DNA from: Algoriphagus winogradskyi
GTDB lineage: Bacteria; Bacteroidota; Bacteroidia; Cytophagales; Cyclobacteriaceae
Direction of reading: 5' to 3'
Assembly: GCF_900182815.1 (NCBI RefSeq)
Contig: NZ_FXUA01000010.1
Span: forward strand, 99,603-163,602
DNA: 64,000 bases
Numbering within the stretch: the first letter of the stretch is position 1; each line of letters begins with the position of its first letter. This document shows positions 17,296-25,138 of this stretch, piece after piece. The notes beneath the pieces were generated by a model, which was not told where the DNA came from, did not search any database, and saw nothing but the letters and a program-made list of their open reading frames with translations. Made by a program: the position numbers and the translations under genes.

Positions 17296-18045
17296 TCACT
17301 TGATAATTTCAAACTTTTCTCCAGCTTCTTTTCTAGAGAAAGCATTGAAATGCCACCATTCAGAGCCGACTCCTGTAAAACCGTTTGAAGTCATCACTTT
17401 ACGGAGAATTTCCCGGTTTGCGATTTGTTCTTTGGTTATTTTTCCTTCCGCTAGCATTTGATCTTCACGATCAGGATATGCTGGATAGCCAAAGTAATCA
17501 TAGCCAGTGCCCATATCCAAGGTTGAGTCTGCTTTCGTGTCGAAAATCGTCAAATCCACTGCAACTCCAAAGTTGTGTAAACTACCTTTTTTGGGATCGG
17601 CTACATACAAAGGCTTCAGGCTGTCAGGTTTATCCAGATTGTCCCACAGGATCTGCTGCACCGAAGATGGACGCACGCCATCATATACAAGCAAGGTATA
17701 GTCTGGATATTCAGCTTTGAGCATTTCCTGAGCTTTTTTCAATTGCTCAGCGACTTCTGGTTGAAGAAAGGCCTTGGTTAAATCTCCATAGACATCCTGT
17801 TTGAAGAAATTGTCGGTCGTGGAATATTTCAGTTCTACTTTAATCTCTGGAATAAATCCCTCCAACTCAACCAATCCTTGTGCACGAAGAGTTTTTTCTA
17901 ACTCTGGCATTTCCTCTACAAGATCTACTTCCTTTATGGGATCTAATACTTCCCGTTGCTGTTCGGAAAATATCTCCTGATCGCTCTTCTGGGAAGTGCC
18001 ACAACTTAGCATTAGCAGTAAAACAGGTATGTGAATTTTTCTCAA
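17296..18045 (-). CDS. VanX/DdpX-like D-Ala-D-Ala dipeptidase lipoprotein (M15)
   Basis: 249 residues. N-terminal lipobox LMLSC with Cys15, so probably a periplasm-facing lipoprotein. The M15D zinc site is intact: SLHNFGVAVDLTI gives His157 and Asp164, and EWWHF gives Glu229 and His232. Arg125 in YDGVRPSS corresponds to the VanX transition-state arginine. The family hydrolyses D-alanyl-D-alanine dipeptides, here more likely for peptidoglycan turnover than vancomycin resistance because no van regulators or ligases are nearby. It lies 5 nt downstream of the SDR gene. Confidence 0.88.
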   Translation of the reverse strand: MRKIHIPVLLLMLSCGTSQKSDQEIFSEQQREVLDPIKEVDLVEEMPELEKTLRAQGLVELEGFIPEIKVELKYSTTDNFFKQDVYGDLTKAFLQPEVAEQLKKAQEMLKAEYPDYTLLVYDGVRPSSVQQILWDNLDKPDSLKPLYVADPKKGSLHNFGVAVDLTIFDTKADSTLDMGTGYDYFGYPAYPDREDQMLAEGKITKEQIANREILRKVMTSNGFTGVGSEWWHFNAFSRKEAGEKFEIIK

Positions 18046-18050
18046 AATTT

Positions 18051-18806
18051 CTATTTTCTATTGACAATGGTAGCAGAAGCCTGAGCCGTTGGGAGCACTA
18101 CTACATCAGCAATGGTAACATGCGGAGGTCTAGTTACCGCAAATTCTACTATATCTGCAATGTCCTGAGCTACCAGTGGCTCTATTCCCTGATAGACAGC
18201 GTCTGCCTTGTCTTCATTTCCTTTAAATCTCACCAAGGAGAATTCAGTTTCCACCAAACCAGGGTGAATCGCAACTACACGTATCCCGAAGGAATTCAAA
18301 TCTATTCGCATCCCTTTGGTGATCGCATCGACAGCATGTTTGCTGCCGCAATAGACGCTGCCATTGGGATAAACTTCCTTTCCAGCGATAGACCCTATAT
18401 TGATGATCATTCCTGATTTCCGTGATGTCATACCTGGAATAATAGCTCTGGAAACGTACAAAAGTCCTTTCACATTGATATCCATCATCGCATCCCAATC
18501 GTCGAGGTTGGCAGTTTGTACTGGATCGATTCCATGAGCATTCCCTGCGTTATTGATCAGGACATCGATGGCTTTCCATTTTTCGGGCAGATTCGTGAGT
18601 ATTTCCAAGACCTTTTCTCTATCACGTACATCGAAAACTAAAGGCAAAAAATCAATTCCTTCTGGCAAATCTGACTTCAATTCCTCCAGACGATTTCCAC
18701 GTCTGCCTGTGGCGATGATATCATAACCAATTTTTGCAAGGGTGATGGCAGTAGATTTGCCGATTCCAGAAGTTGCTCCAGTGACTAAGGCAATTTTGTT
18801 TTTCAT
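18051..18806 (-). CDS. SDR-family oxidoreductase
   Basis: 251 residues from the ATG at 18806; an in-frame start at 18851 would add residues lacking SDR features. Complete classical SDR motifs: GATSGIG (8-14), NNAG near 88, a catalytic Ser in INIGSIAG, and YCGSK (YxxxK) near 151-155. It resembles the YdfG/serine dehydrogenase-like branch acting on 3-hydroxy acids, with NADP(H) preference suggested by RRGNR after beta-2. Exact substrate unknown. It sits directly upstream of the M15 dipeptidase. Confidence 0.87.
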   Translation of the reverse strand: MKNKIALVTGATSGIGKSTAITLAKIGYDIIATGRRGNRLEELKSDLPEGIDFLPLVFDVRDREKVLEILTNLPEKWKAIDVLINNAGNAHGIDPVQTANLDDWDAMMDINVKGLLYVSRAIIPGMTSRKSGMIINIGSIAGKEVYPNGSVYCGSKHAVDAITKGMRIDLNSFGIRVVAIHPGLVETEFSLVRFKGNEDKADAVYQGIEPLVAQDIADIVEFAVTRPPHVTIADVVVLPTAQASATIVNRK

Positions 18807-18932
18807 GAAGGCAAGATAAAAAATAATCAATGGACAACTCTCAATGATCAATATCCAATTTCAAATGGTTCACCTCAAACTAGCCATTACCAAATCTTAC
18901 AATTTTTGAATATTCCTATTTTTCAATATCTC

Positions 18933-19739
18933 TTATTGAAAATTCAAATAAAGTGTAATTGACTTTCTTTTGATAGATTCAATTGCGTTTCGAAGTTCGG
19001 GACGCGTATTTTCAGCCTGGTAAGCATTCATCAGACCATGTGAAAAGCGAATCTCGGGCGCGAATTTGAAGTATTTGAAATAGATCTCAAACCCCATCCC
19101 TGCTTCTATAGAAAAGTCCTGGCCAGTCATCACGATATCGTCTACATTGGCTTCATCCTGACCTTTGGTACGAAACTGATAGCTCGCTCCACCTACCCAA
19201 TACATCCTCGTATTATTCCATCTAACCGATCTGTATTTAAACAAAAGTGGCAGTTCTACCATTGTCGCTTCTGAGCTATATTCTATGACTTCCCCAAGAT
19301 TTTCTTCACTAATTACCACATCTCCTCCGATTAATTCAGTATCGATCTGGTCATTGAAATAGGTCACTGCAGTTTTGTATTCATAGAAGCCAACTTTCGG
19401 GGTAAACATCAATGAAACCTGATCATGAAATCTTAAAATCCCTATAAATCCAAGGGAGAACCCTGGGGAAAATTTAGTTTGAATACTTCTAACGCCAGAC
19501 ATAGGATCGGTAGAAGAGGCATTCATAAATTCATCTGTATACTTGATTTGAAGCGTGCTATTATGAGCTGCCAAAAAGAATCCGTAAGAAAGTGGCCGGT
19601 TGTCTGAGGCAGAAGCCGAAGTCAAGCCAAACATACCTTGCCCAAACGTTGGAATCGCCGCCAAGAAAAACACTAAACCCAGTAAGACTATTTTGTACCT
19701 ACGTAGATTGAGCTTATACCAAATGTGAGTGGTTTGCAT
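18933..19739 (-). CDS. porT: PorT-type gliding/type IX secretion outer-membrane protein
   Basis: 268 residues. An N-terminal signal-anchor stretch (about 17-31, VLLGLVFFLAAIPTFGQ) is followed by a beta-rich region of the PorT family type, with FAPEIRFSHGLMN near the C-terminus. PorT proteins are required for type IX secretion and gliding in Bacteroidota. The neighbourhood ubiE-porT with divergent engB is one I recall as conserved in the phylum. The start overlaps the 3' end of ubiE by 52 nt, long for a neighbouring gene; no better downstream start codon is visible. Naming rests on sequence feel plus synteny. Confidence 0.75.
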   Translation of the reverse strand: MQTTHIWYKLNLRRYKIVLLGLVFFLAAIPTFGQGMFGLTSASASDNRPLSYGFFLAAHNSTLQIKYTDEFMNASSTDPMSGVRSIQTKFSPGFSLGFIGILRFHDQVSLMFTPKVGFYEYKTAVTYFNDQIDTELIGGDVVISEENLGEVIEYSSEATMVELPLLFKYRSVRWNNTRMYWVGGASYQFRTKGQDEANVDDIVMTGQDFSIEAGMGFEIYFKYFKFAPEIRFSHGLMNAYQAENTRPELRNAIESIKRKSITLYLNFQ

Positions 19740-20410
19740 AGGTTACTTGTGAATCCGACATTATTCATAATTCTCAGAAAATCCATCCCGTCCGGAAAGG
19801 CCTGTACTGACTCAGGAAGATAAGTATAAGCAGAATTGTCTTTGGATACAATCTTGCCAATCTGAGGAAGGATAGCTTTGGAATAAAATGCGTAAGCCTG
19901 CTTCATTGGCGCTTTTGTTGGTTTGCTAAATTCCAATATCACCACTTTGCCGCCAGGCTTCAGGACACGATACATGTCTGCAAGACCTTTCTCCAGATTC
20001 TCAAAGTTCCTAACTCCAAAAGAAACGATGACTGCATCAAACTTATTATCTTCAAAAAGTAACCCTTCGGAATCGCCGAGCTGAAGCTCAATCTTATCCT
20101 CTAGCCCTTTTTTCTTCATTTTTTTGCGTCCTTCCTCAAGCATACCTTCGGAAATATCCACTCCAATGATCTTATCAGGGTTCAAAGAGAGTGCTTCAAT
20201 CGCAAAATCTCCAGTCCCAGTAGCAATATCCAAGATTAACTTGGGCTGATCATCTTTCAGATATTTAATTGCTTTTTTTCTCCAAGTGATATCAATTCCC
20301 ATGCTGAGCACGTGATTGAGCAAATCATATTTGCCAGAAATGTTATTGAACATCTCAGCTACCTGATCTTTTTTGGAATCTTGCTTGTCTTTATAAGGTA
20401 CTACGGCCAT
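19688..20410 (-). CDS. ubiE: demethylmenaquinone methyltransferase (UbiE/MenG)
   Basis: 240 residues from the ATG at 20410 (MAVVPYKDKQDSKK), the usual N-terminus; a start at 20485 would add an irrelevant extension. UbiE methylates demethylmenaquinone with SAM as the last step of menaquinone synthesis. Motifs: MFNNISGKYDLLNHVLSMG, the SAM loop LDIATGTGDFA near 57-67, FGVRNF, and LKPGGKVVILEFS near 144-156. Bacteroidota use menaquinone, so the MenG activity is the relevant one. Divergent from engB. Confidence 0.95.
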   Translation of the reverse strand: MAVVPYKDKQDSKKDQVAEMFNNISGKYDLLNHVLSMGIDITWRKKAIKYLKDDQPKLILDIATGTGDFAIEALSLNPDKIIGVDISEGMLEEGRKKMKKKGLEDKIELQLGDSEGLLFEDNKFDAVIVSFGVRNFENLEKGLADMYRVLKPGGKVVILEFSKPTKAPMKQAYAFYSKAILPQIGKIVSKDNSAYTYLPESVQAFPDGMDFLRIMNNVGFTSNLCKPLTFGISSIYVGTK

Positions 20411-20508
20411 CTGAATTCTATCTTTGAAAGGACAATAATAGGCAAGAAACACGAGGAAAGGAAAATTGTTCCACTTCGCTTTCATCCTGCCCTTTTCGGA
20501 TATTGTCG

Positions 20509-20516
20509 TACTTTTG
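20509..20516 (+). promoter_or_regulatory. -7 box (TACTTTTG) of engB
   Basis: Exact TAnnTTTG match 17 nt before the ATG at 20534. It places transcription start near 20523 and excludes the longer upstream reading frame as the true coding start. Confidence 0.6.
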
Positions 20517-20533
20517 CACTCAAATACTTGCAG

Positions 20534-21136
20534 ATGATCCAGAAAGCCACCTTTGTAATCAGTAATTCGAATCCCGGTAATTGTCCAAAGCCTGACCGAG
20601 CGGAGATTGCTTTTATCGGAAGATCCAATGTGGGCAAAAGCTCACTGATCAATATGCTCGTCAACCAAAAAGGACTGGCAAAAACCTCACAAAAACCAGG
20701 TAAAACCCAGCTCATCAACCACTTCATGATCAATGATAAGTGGTACCTTGTCGATCTTCCAGGCTATGGCTTCGCCAAAGTGAACCTGAAAGTGAAGCAG
20801 GGATGGGAAAGTATGATTACTACCTACCTTACAAAAAGAGAAAATCTTTGTGGCGTTTTTGTCCTAATAGATAGCCGCCTTGAACCTCAGCAGATTGATT
20901 TGGAGTTTTTGCTTTGGTGCGGCACACAGGAAGTGCCAACTGCCCTGGTTTTCACTAAAGCAGACAAGCAGTCCAAGTCAAAAACTGATCAAAACATCCA
21001 GAAGTTTTTGAAGAAAACCAGAGAGATGTTCGGTGAGAATCCAGACTACTTTGTCACCAGTGCAGAAGCTAGCACCGGCAAAGTTGAACTGACAAAGTTT
21101 ATGGAAGAACTAGTAACAGAATATGAAGCTAGGTGA
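20534..21136 (+). CDS. engB: ribosome biogenesis GTPase YihA/YsxC
   Basis: 200 residues from the ATG at 20534. TRAFAC GTPase motifs in order: G1 GRSNVGKSS near 31-39, G3 DLPGYGFAKV near 78-87, and G4 TKAD near 144-147. EngB assists large-subunit ribosome maturation in the cytosol. The frame is open upstream to 20312, but that part overlaps ubiE and lies before the -7 box. Confidence 0.95.
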   Translation: MIQKATFVISNSNPGNCPKPDRAEIAFIGRSNVGKSSLINMLVNQKGLAKTSQKPGKTQLINHFMINDKWYLVDLPGYGFAKVNLKVKQGWESMITTYLTKRENLCGVFVLIDSRLEPQQIDLEFLLWCGTQEVPTALVFTKADKQSKSKTDQNIQKFLKKTREMFGENPDYFVTSAEASTGKVELTKFMEELVTEYEAR

Positions 21137-21155
21137 ATCATTTAATTGATAATCC

Positions 21156-21163
21156 TATATTTG
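21156..21163 (+). promoter_or_regulatory. -7 box (TATATTTG) of the DUF5606 gene
   Basis: Exact TAnnTTTG match 22 nt before the ATG at 21186, in the 49-nt gap behind engB. Confidence 0.55.
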
Positions 21164-21185
21164 CAGCCTCGAAAAAATAAACCAA

Positions 21186-21674
21186 ATGAATTTTAAAGAT
21201 CTTGCCACCGTAGCCGGTAAACCCGGTTTGTTCAAAGTTTTGAAGCCTTCACGCACAGGAGTGATCCTGGAAAGCATGGATGCGAAGAAAACTAAACTCG
21301 TTGCCGGCATGTCCCAGCGTGTGTCTATTCTAAGCGATATTTCTATTTATACCTTGACAGAAGAGGGCGCTGAGCCGCTAGAATCTGTGATGCAGAAGAT
21401 AGAAGCTGAATTCCAAGGCGATCTTGGTTTGGATGCAAATCCTGATGATGCTGAGCTAAGAGCATTTATGAAGCATGTCCTTCCAGAGGTTGACGAAGCG
21501 AGAGTATATACTTCTGATATCAAGAAATTGATCACTTGGTACAAATTACTCCGAACACAAGCACCGGAAGTTTTGGTAAAAGCAGAGGAAACGGTTGAAA
21601 AAGCTCCTGAAGTGGAGGGAAAAGCTAAAGAGGAAAAACCTAAGGCTAAGGCTAACCAAAAATCTAAAGAATAA
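21186..21674 (+). CDS. DUF5606 domain protein
   Basis: 162 residues. The N-terminal 125 residues form a Bacteroidota-specific conserved unit beginning NFKDLATVAGKPGLFKVLKPSRTGVILESMD, matched to DUF5606 from memory. A helical segment DAELRAFMKHVLPEVDEARVY leads to a Lys/Glu/Ala-rich tail (131-162) that looks disordered. No catalytic motif and no signal peptide. It is typically a single-copy gene of unknown role; its own promoter and terminator here indicate monocistronic expression. Confidence 0.85.
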   Translation: MNFKDLATVAGKPGLFKVLKPSRTGVILESMDAKKTKLVAGMSQRVSILSDISIYTLTEEGAEPLESVMQKIEAEFQGDLGLDANPDDAELRAFMKHVLPEVDEARVYTSDIKKLITWYKLLRTQAPEVLVKAEETVEKAPEVEGKAKEEKPKAKANQKSKE

Positions 21675-21680
21675 TATTAC

Positions 21681-21707
21681 AGCCCCGATTCACCTCGGGG
21701 CTTTTTT
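21681..21707 (+). terminator. Rho-independent terminator of the DUF5606 gene
   Basis: 8-bp stem AGCCCCGA/TCGGGGCT with a 6-nt loop, followed by six Ts. Ends 10 nt before the next start. Confidence 0.92.
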
Positions 21708-21716
21708 GGCACTATC

Positions 21717-22025
21717 ATGAGCGAATCCTTATCCCAAGAAACCTTTTTATTGCTTCGCAAAGATTTTGACTTTCCAGAGAAAGCTGAGGCATTAGATGAG
21801 GAAAAAGCCATTAGCATACTATCTAAGGTGATTTCCTACATGCTCGACCGGGAATTTGAGCGTTTAATTCAGATTTGTTACAGAGTTGATTTGGGAGAGG
21901 AAAAGCTCAAAAGAATTCTTCATGAATCAGAACCAGATGAAGTGGCGACAGATTTAGCAAAAGCACTTTGGATGAGACAACAGCAAAAAGTGGTGATAAG
22001 AAAACAATATTCATCGAACGAATAA
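21717..22025 (+). CDS. small acidic helical protein of unknown function
   Basis: 102 residues, rich in Glu, Leu and Lys and predicted all-helical, with no signal peptide or membrane segment. Notable is the central ISYMLDREFERLIQICYRVDLGEEKLKRIL. I recognise no named family. It begins 10 nt after the preceding terminator, so its transcript must arise from read-through or from a promoter overlapping that hairpin. Confidence 0.65.
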   Translation: MSESLSQETFLLLRKDFDFPEKAEALDEEKAISILSKVISYMLDREFERLIQICYRVDLGEEKLKRILHESEPDEVATDLAKALWMRQQQKVVIRKQYSSNE

Positions 22026-22051
22026 GCCTATTAATCACGGATTAGGCTTAT
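22022..22051 (+). terminator. possible weak terminator
   Basis: 9-bp stem ATAAGCCTA/TAGGCTTAT starting in the stop codon of the preceding gene. The T-run comes only about 9 nt later, so termination is uncertain. Confidence 0.4.
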
Positions 22052-22103
22052 AAAAGGTATTTTTTCTTACTTTTAGACTTTCTCTTTCTATTAATTTTTC
22101 CTT

Positions 22104-22574
22104 ATGAAGTCACTAGTCAAATTCAATTTTCTACTACCATTAGCCATTTTGGCAACTCTAATATCTTGCAGTGATGATGATCCCAATCCCTCAAAATCCG
22201 ATGCTGAGCTTATTGGCTCTGGAATTTCCTGGAAACTGAGCACTGCCAAAGTAGGTAGCTTTAATGTAATCTCTCAAATAGACCCCTGCCTGCAAGACAA
22301 CGAGGTAACTTTTAATTATGAAACCGCCGTCAAACTTGGCGTATTAGATGCAGGTCCTACCAAGTGCAGTCAAACGGAGCCGCAAACAGTGAATTTTATA
22401 TGGGATTATAACGAATCCACTAAAATTCTACTTGTCGATACTGAGATCATTGAAGTACCTGGCGCCGAAGGGAATATGATAGTAGAAAGCGTATCAGCAA
22501 ATGAGCTTGTGGTTTCCCAAAATGTTTCACTTTCAGGAATTACTCAAAAATTGGTGGTGACATTTGTTCATTAA
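22104..22574 (+). CDS. lipocalin-like lipoprotein
   Basis: 156 residues. Signal peptide with lipobox LISC (Cys22), followed by an acidic SDDDPNPSK stretch that in Bacteroidota favours export to the cell surface. The body shows the lipocalin-like domain pattern: a Trp near the start (GISWKLS), a pair of cysteines (PCLQDNEVTF and KCSQTEPQ) and several beta strands. The lipoprotein at 32.3-32.8 kb has the same pattern. Ligand unknown. Confidence 0.75.
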   Translation: MKSLVKFNFLLPLAILATLISCSDDDPNPSKSDAELIGSGISWKLSTAKVGSFNVISQIDPCLQDNEVTFNYETAVKLGVLDAGPTKCSQTEPQTVNFIWDYNESTKILLVDTEIIEVPGAEGNMIVESVSANELVVSQNVSLSGITQKLVVTFVH

Positions 22575-22604
22575 ACTACTACTTATCAAATCATTACTTA
22601 CCTT

Positions 22605-22653
22605 AAGGAAATAACCCTGCTCTTTTCCAAAGCTTCGGTTATTTCCTTTTTTT
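22605..22653 (+). terminator. Rho-independent terminator of the lipoprotein gene
   Basis: 12-bp perfect stem AAGGAAATAACC/GGTTATTTCCTT (22605-22616, 22637-22648) with a 20-nt loop, running into a T7 tract. Confidence 0.85.
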
Positions 22654-22676
22654 AAGCCTCTCAAAACACTCCCAAA

Positions 22677-23798
22677 ATGGCAAATCCTATCTGGATAATG
22701 ACTTCTGCTTTTGATCAACTCAACTTAGATCAGACGATAGAAAAAGCAACAGAAATAGGCGTACAAGGCCTTGACTTATGCGTTTTCAGAAAAGATGGAA
22801 CACGTGATGATTTCGTCGCTACTCACTTAGATTATGAGAATTTTGGACCTGAAGAAGCCAATAAACTGATTGAAAGATTCAATGGAGCGAAACTTCGCCT
22901 TTCTATTGGCGCTTTTGATAATCTAATCGGTGGAGATCCTGCGGAGCGAGTTAAGAATCAAAACCATCTATTGAGATTGATTCGAATGGCTTACCTGCTT
23001 GGCGGGGATGAGAACGACGTGAAAGTGGGAACATTCGTCGGTTACAATCACGAACTCGGAAATCAAGAAGGTGGGTTTGAGAAAAATCTGTTGGAATATC
23101 AGCGAATTTTTGGTCCAATAATCCGCTATGCTAATAGCCTAGGCGTAACAGTTCTCTATGAAAACTGCCCCATGGAAGGCTGGAGAAGTTCAGGGCATTT
23201 CGGCACATTCAATAACCTGACGGGACTTTTGGCAGCGAGGAAAATCATGTATGATTTAATCCCCGAGTCCAATCATGGGGAAATCTACGATCCTTCTCAC
23301 GACGTTTGGCAGCATACCGATCCTGTAGAAGTGATCAAAAACACTGACATGAATCGCCTGAAAAGAATTCATGTGAAATCCACCCGAAATAACCCGGATC
23401 CATTCTGGGGGAATATGTATCCCATGCAGGAAGTTCGAGCAGAATGGGCAGAAAAAGCTGGCATTCCTTCCAGCACGAATCCTTGGGATAGACACCACTA
23501 CGAAGCTACCCTACCAGGCTTTGGATTAGGCGATTCTATGGATTGGAGAGCTTTTGTAAATATTCTAAAGGAACGTCAGTTCTCTGGCCCTTTTGAAATT
23601 GAAAATGAAGCCGTTCTATCCAAGCAAACTGGGAATATGGGAGCAATCGTCCAAGGCTGTAAAGCTGCTGTTCAAAACCTCGCTCCTTTGCTTTATGAAT
23701 TAGGAGAAAATGGCTGGCAATATCCTGAGTCAGCATACAAACCTCTTTCAGAAATGAATAGAGCTGATATTCCCTTAATCTCAATGGAGAAATTATAA
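22677..23798 (+). CDS. sugar phosphate isomerase/epimerase (xylose isomerase-like TIM barrel)
   Basis: 373 residues with the AP-endonuclease-2/xylose isomerase-like TIM barrel. Visible elements are EIGVQGLDLCVF near 22-33, YENCPMEGWRSSGHFG near 160-175 (metal-ligand Glu), NHGEIYDPSHDVWQ near 199-212, RIHVKSTR and the late FEIENEA near 303-309, all places where such enzymes bind a divalent metal. Function is a sugar or polyol isomerisation/epimerisation; the substrate is not readable. There is no signal peptide. Confidence 0.85.
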   Translation: MANPIWIMTSAFDQLNLDQTIEKATEIGVQGLDLCVFRKDGTRDDFVATHLDYENFGPEEANKLIERFNGAKLRLSIGAFDNLIGGDPAERVKNQNHLLRLIRMAYLLGGDENDVKVGTFVGYNHELGNQEGGFEKNLLEYQRIFGPIIRYANSLGVTVLYENCPMEGWRSSGHFGTFNNLTGLLAARKIMYDLIPESNHGEIYDPSHDVWQHTDPVEVIKNTDMNRLKRIHVKSTRNNPDPFWGNMYPMQEVRAEWAEKAGIPSSTNPWDRHHYEATLPGFGLGDSMDWRAFVNILKERQFSGPFEIENEAVLSKQTGNMGAIVQGCKAAVQNLAPLLYELGENGWQYPESAYKPLSEMNRADIPLISMEKL

Positions 23799-23856
23799 AA
23801 TCTGAAATCTGAAGTCTGTGTTACATTTTCAGACTTCTGAATTTAGATTTTAGATT
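23798..23856. terminator. imperfect inverted repeat between convergent genes
   Basis: GAAGTCTG (23811-23818) pairs with CAGACTTC (23830-23837). With a small bulge, the flanks AAATCTGAAATCT and AGATTTTAGATTT extend the stem. It fills the whole gap between the isomerase and rnhA stops and probably terminates both. Confidence 0.6.
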
Positions 23857-24312
23857 TTACCTCTGGCTTTCTTCGTATCCAGTATCTGCTTTCAGATCAA
23901 ATCCTTCTGCGGCCTGTACCGCTAGCACATCACAGCGCTCATTCTCGATGTTGCCTGCATGACCTTTTACCCAGATGAATTTCGGTTTGTATTTCAGGTG
24001 AAGCGGAATGTAGCGTAACCAAAGATCCGGGTTTTTCTTGTCCTTGAAGCCTTTTTTCTGCCATCCCCAAAGCCAACCCTTTTCTATTGCATCCACTACA
24101 TATTTGCTGTCTGAATAAATCTGAACAGGAAATTCAGTGGTGTTGATAGCCTGTAAGGCACGGATAACAGCCAGCAACTCCATGCGGTTATTGGTCGTCA
24201 ATCGAAAGCCTTCAGATAGCTCTTTGCGGTGTTTTCCGAATTTCAAAACGGCGCCATAGCCTCCCGGACCGGGATTGCCTTTGGCAGCGCCATCAGTGTA
24301 AATGGTAATCAT
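23857..24312 (-). CDS. rnhA: ribonuclease HI
   Basis: 151 residues, standard bacterial RNase HI. It cleaves the RNA strand of RNA-DNA hybrids. The DEDD metal site is intact: Asp7 in YTDGAAKGNPGPGG, Glu45 in NNRMELLAV, Asp68 in YSDSKYV, and Asp128 in NERCDVLA with His118 in KGHAG. Located 36 nt downstream of marC, and probably in one transcript with it. Confidence 0.96.
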   Translation of the reverse strand: MITIYTDGAAKGNPGPGGYGAVLKFGKHRKELSEGFRLTTNNRMELLAVIRALQAINTTEFPVQIYSDSKYVVDAIEKGWLWGWQKKGFKDKKNPDLWLRYIPLHLKYKPKFIWVKGHAGNIENERCDVLAVQAAEGFDLKADTGYEESQR

Positions 24313-24348
24313 GTCGCAAAGAAAGTCAAAATGAAGGAGAGAAAAAGA

Positions 24349-24939
24349 TTAAATCCCAGAATCCACGCCGATTGGGAAGGCATTCGTCTTGAAAATCTTC
24401 ACAGCGATAGAAAGCAAAATAATACCAAAAATCCTTCTCAGGACATCCAAACCGGTCTTACCGATTTTCCGCTCCAGCCAGCCTGTACTTTTCAAAACGA
24501 TATAAACCAAGATCAGATTTAGAAGAATTCCTATCCCAATATTTATCTGAGCAAACTCAGCTTTGAGAGTCAAAATAGTAGTCAAGGTACCTGCTCCAGC
24601 AATTAGAGGAAAAGCGATAGGTACGATGGAAGCACTGTCTTTGGCGTCAGGATCAGACTTGAACAACTCAATCCCCAAGATCATCTCAGCACCAATCGCA
24701 AAAATGATCAGTGCGCCAGCTATCGCAAAATCCTCCACCCCAATTCCGAAAAGTCCCAAAATAGACTTTCCTGCAAGCAAGAACAAAATCATCAAAACCC
24801 CTGCAGCAAGCGTTGCTTTTTCGGATTGAATATGGCCAACTTTCTGCCTCAAGTTGACGATAATCGGAATGGAGCCTAGGATATCAATCACCGAGAAAAG
24901 GATCAAAGACACCGATAAAATTTCCTTCAAATCAAACAT
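24349..24939 (-). CDS. MarC family integral membrane protein
   Basis: 196 residues with six predicted membrane helices. MarC/SnatA features: an opening helix with SVSLILFSVIDILGSIPIIV, PIAFPLIAGAGTLTTILTL near 112-130, and a closing helix RRIFGIILLSIAVKIF. The family has been associated with amino-acid transport; the earlier link to antibiotic resistance is not supported. Substrate unknown. Confidence 0.9.
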   Translation of the reverse strand: MFDLKEILSVSLILFSVIDILGSIPIIVNLRQKVGHIQSEKATLAAGVLMILFLLAGKSILGLFGIGVEDFAIAGALIIFAIGAEMILGIELFKSDPDAKDSASIVPIAFPLIAGAGTLTTILTLKAEFAQINIGIGILLNLILVYIVLKSTGWLERKIGKTGLDVLRRIFGIILLSIAVKIFKTNAFPIGVDSGI

Positions 24940-24959
24940 GCCGCGAAAGTAGGGAATTT

Positions 24960-24990
24960 AACCTTTGAGGTCTACAAGACCTCGAAGGTT
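24960..24990 (+). repeat. dispersed hairpin element, copy 1
   Basis: AACCTT(T)GAGGTC pairs with GACCTC(G)AAGGTT around TACAA, followed by TTTTAGG. A close copy with the same arms and the same internal T/G mismatch is at 37220-37256. The repeat lies between marC and the SerC-like gene, both on the minus strand, so it is not a terminator for a plus-strand gene here. Confidence 0.7.
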
Positions 24991-25057
24991 TTTAGGTTAA
25001 AATAATGTGAAGAAAAATTCTTTGTGATATTCTTCGCGAACTTTGCGTCTCGGCGGT

Positions 25058-25095
25058 AAAAATAAAAATGGTCCAAGTTTTTAAACTTGAACCAT
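25058..25095 (-). terminator. terminator of the serC-like gene
   Basis: ATGGT(C)CAAGTTT pairs with AAACTTG(A)ACCAT (25068-25095) around a 2-base loop. On the minus strand it is followed by a T-rich tract. Lies 44 nt past the stop at 25139. Confidence 0.72.
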
Positions 25096-25138
25096 AGATT
25101 TTACTTTCAAATTTCTGACTTCAGCTTTCTGAATTTCT

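Noticed and set aside
17296..18045. Vancomycin resistance locus based on the VanX-like dipeptidase
   Set aside because: No vanHA ligase or vanRS regulators are present; a lipoprotein dipeptidase for peptidoglycan turnover fits better.
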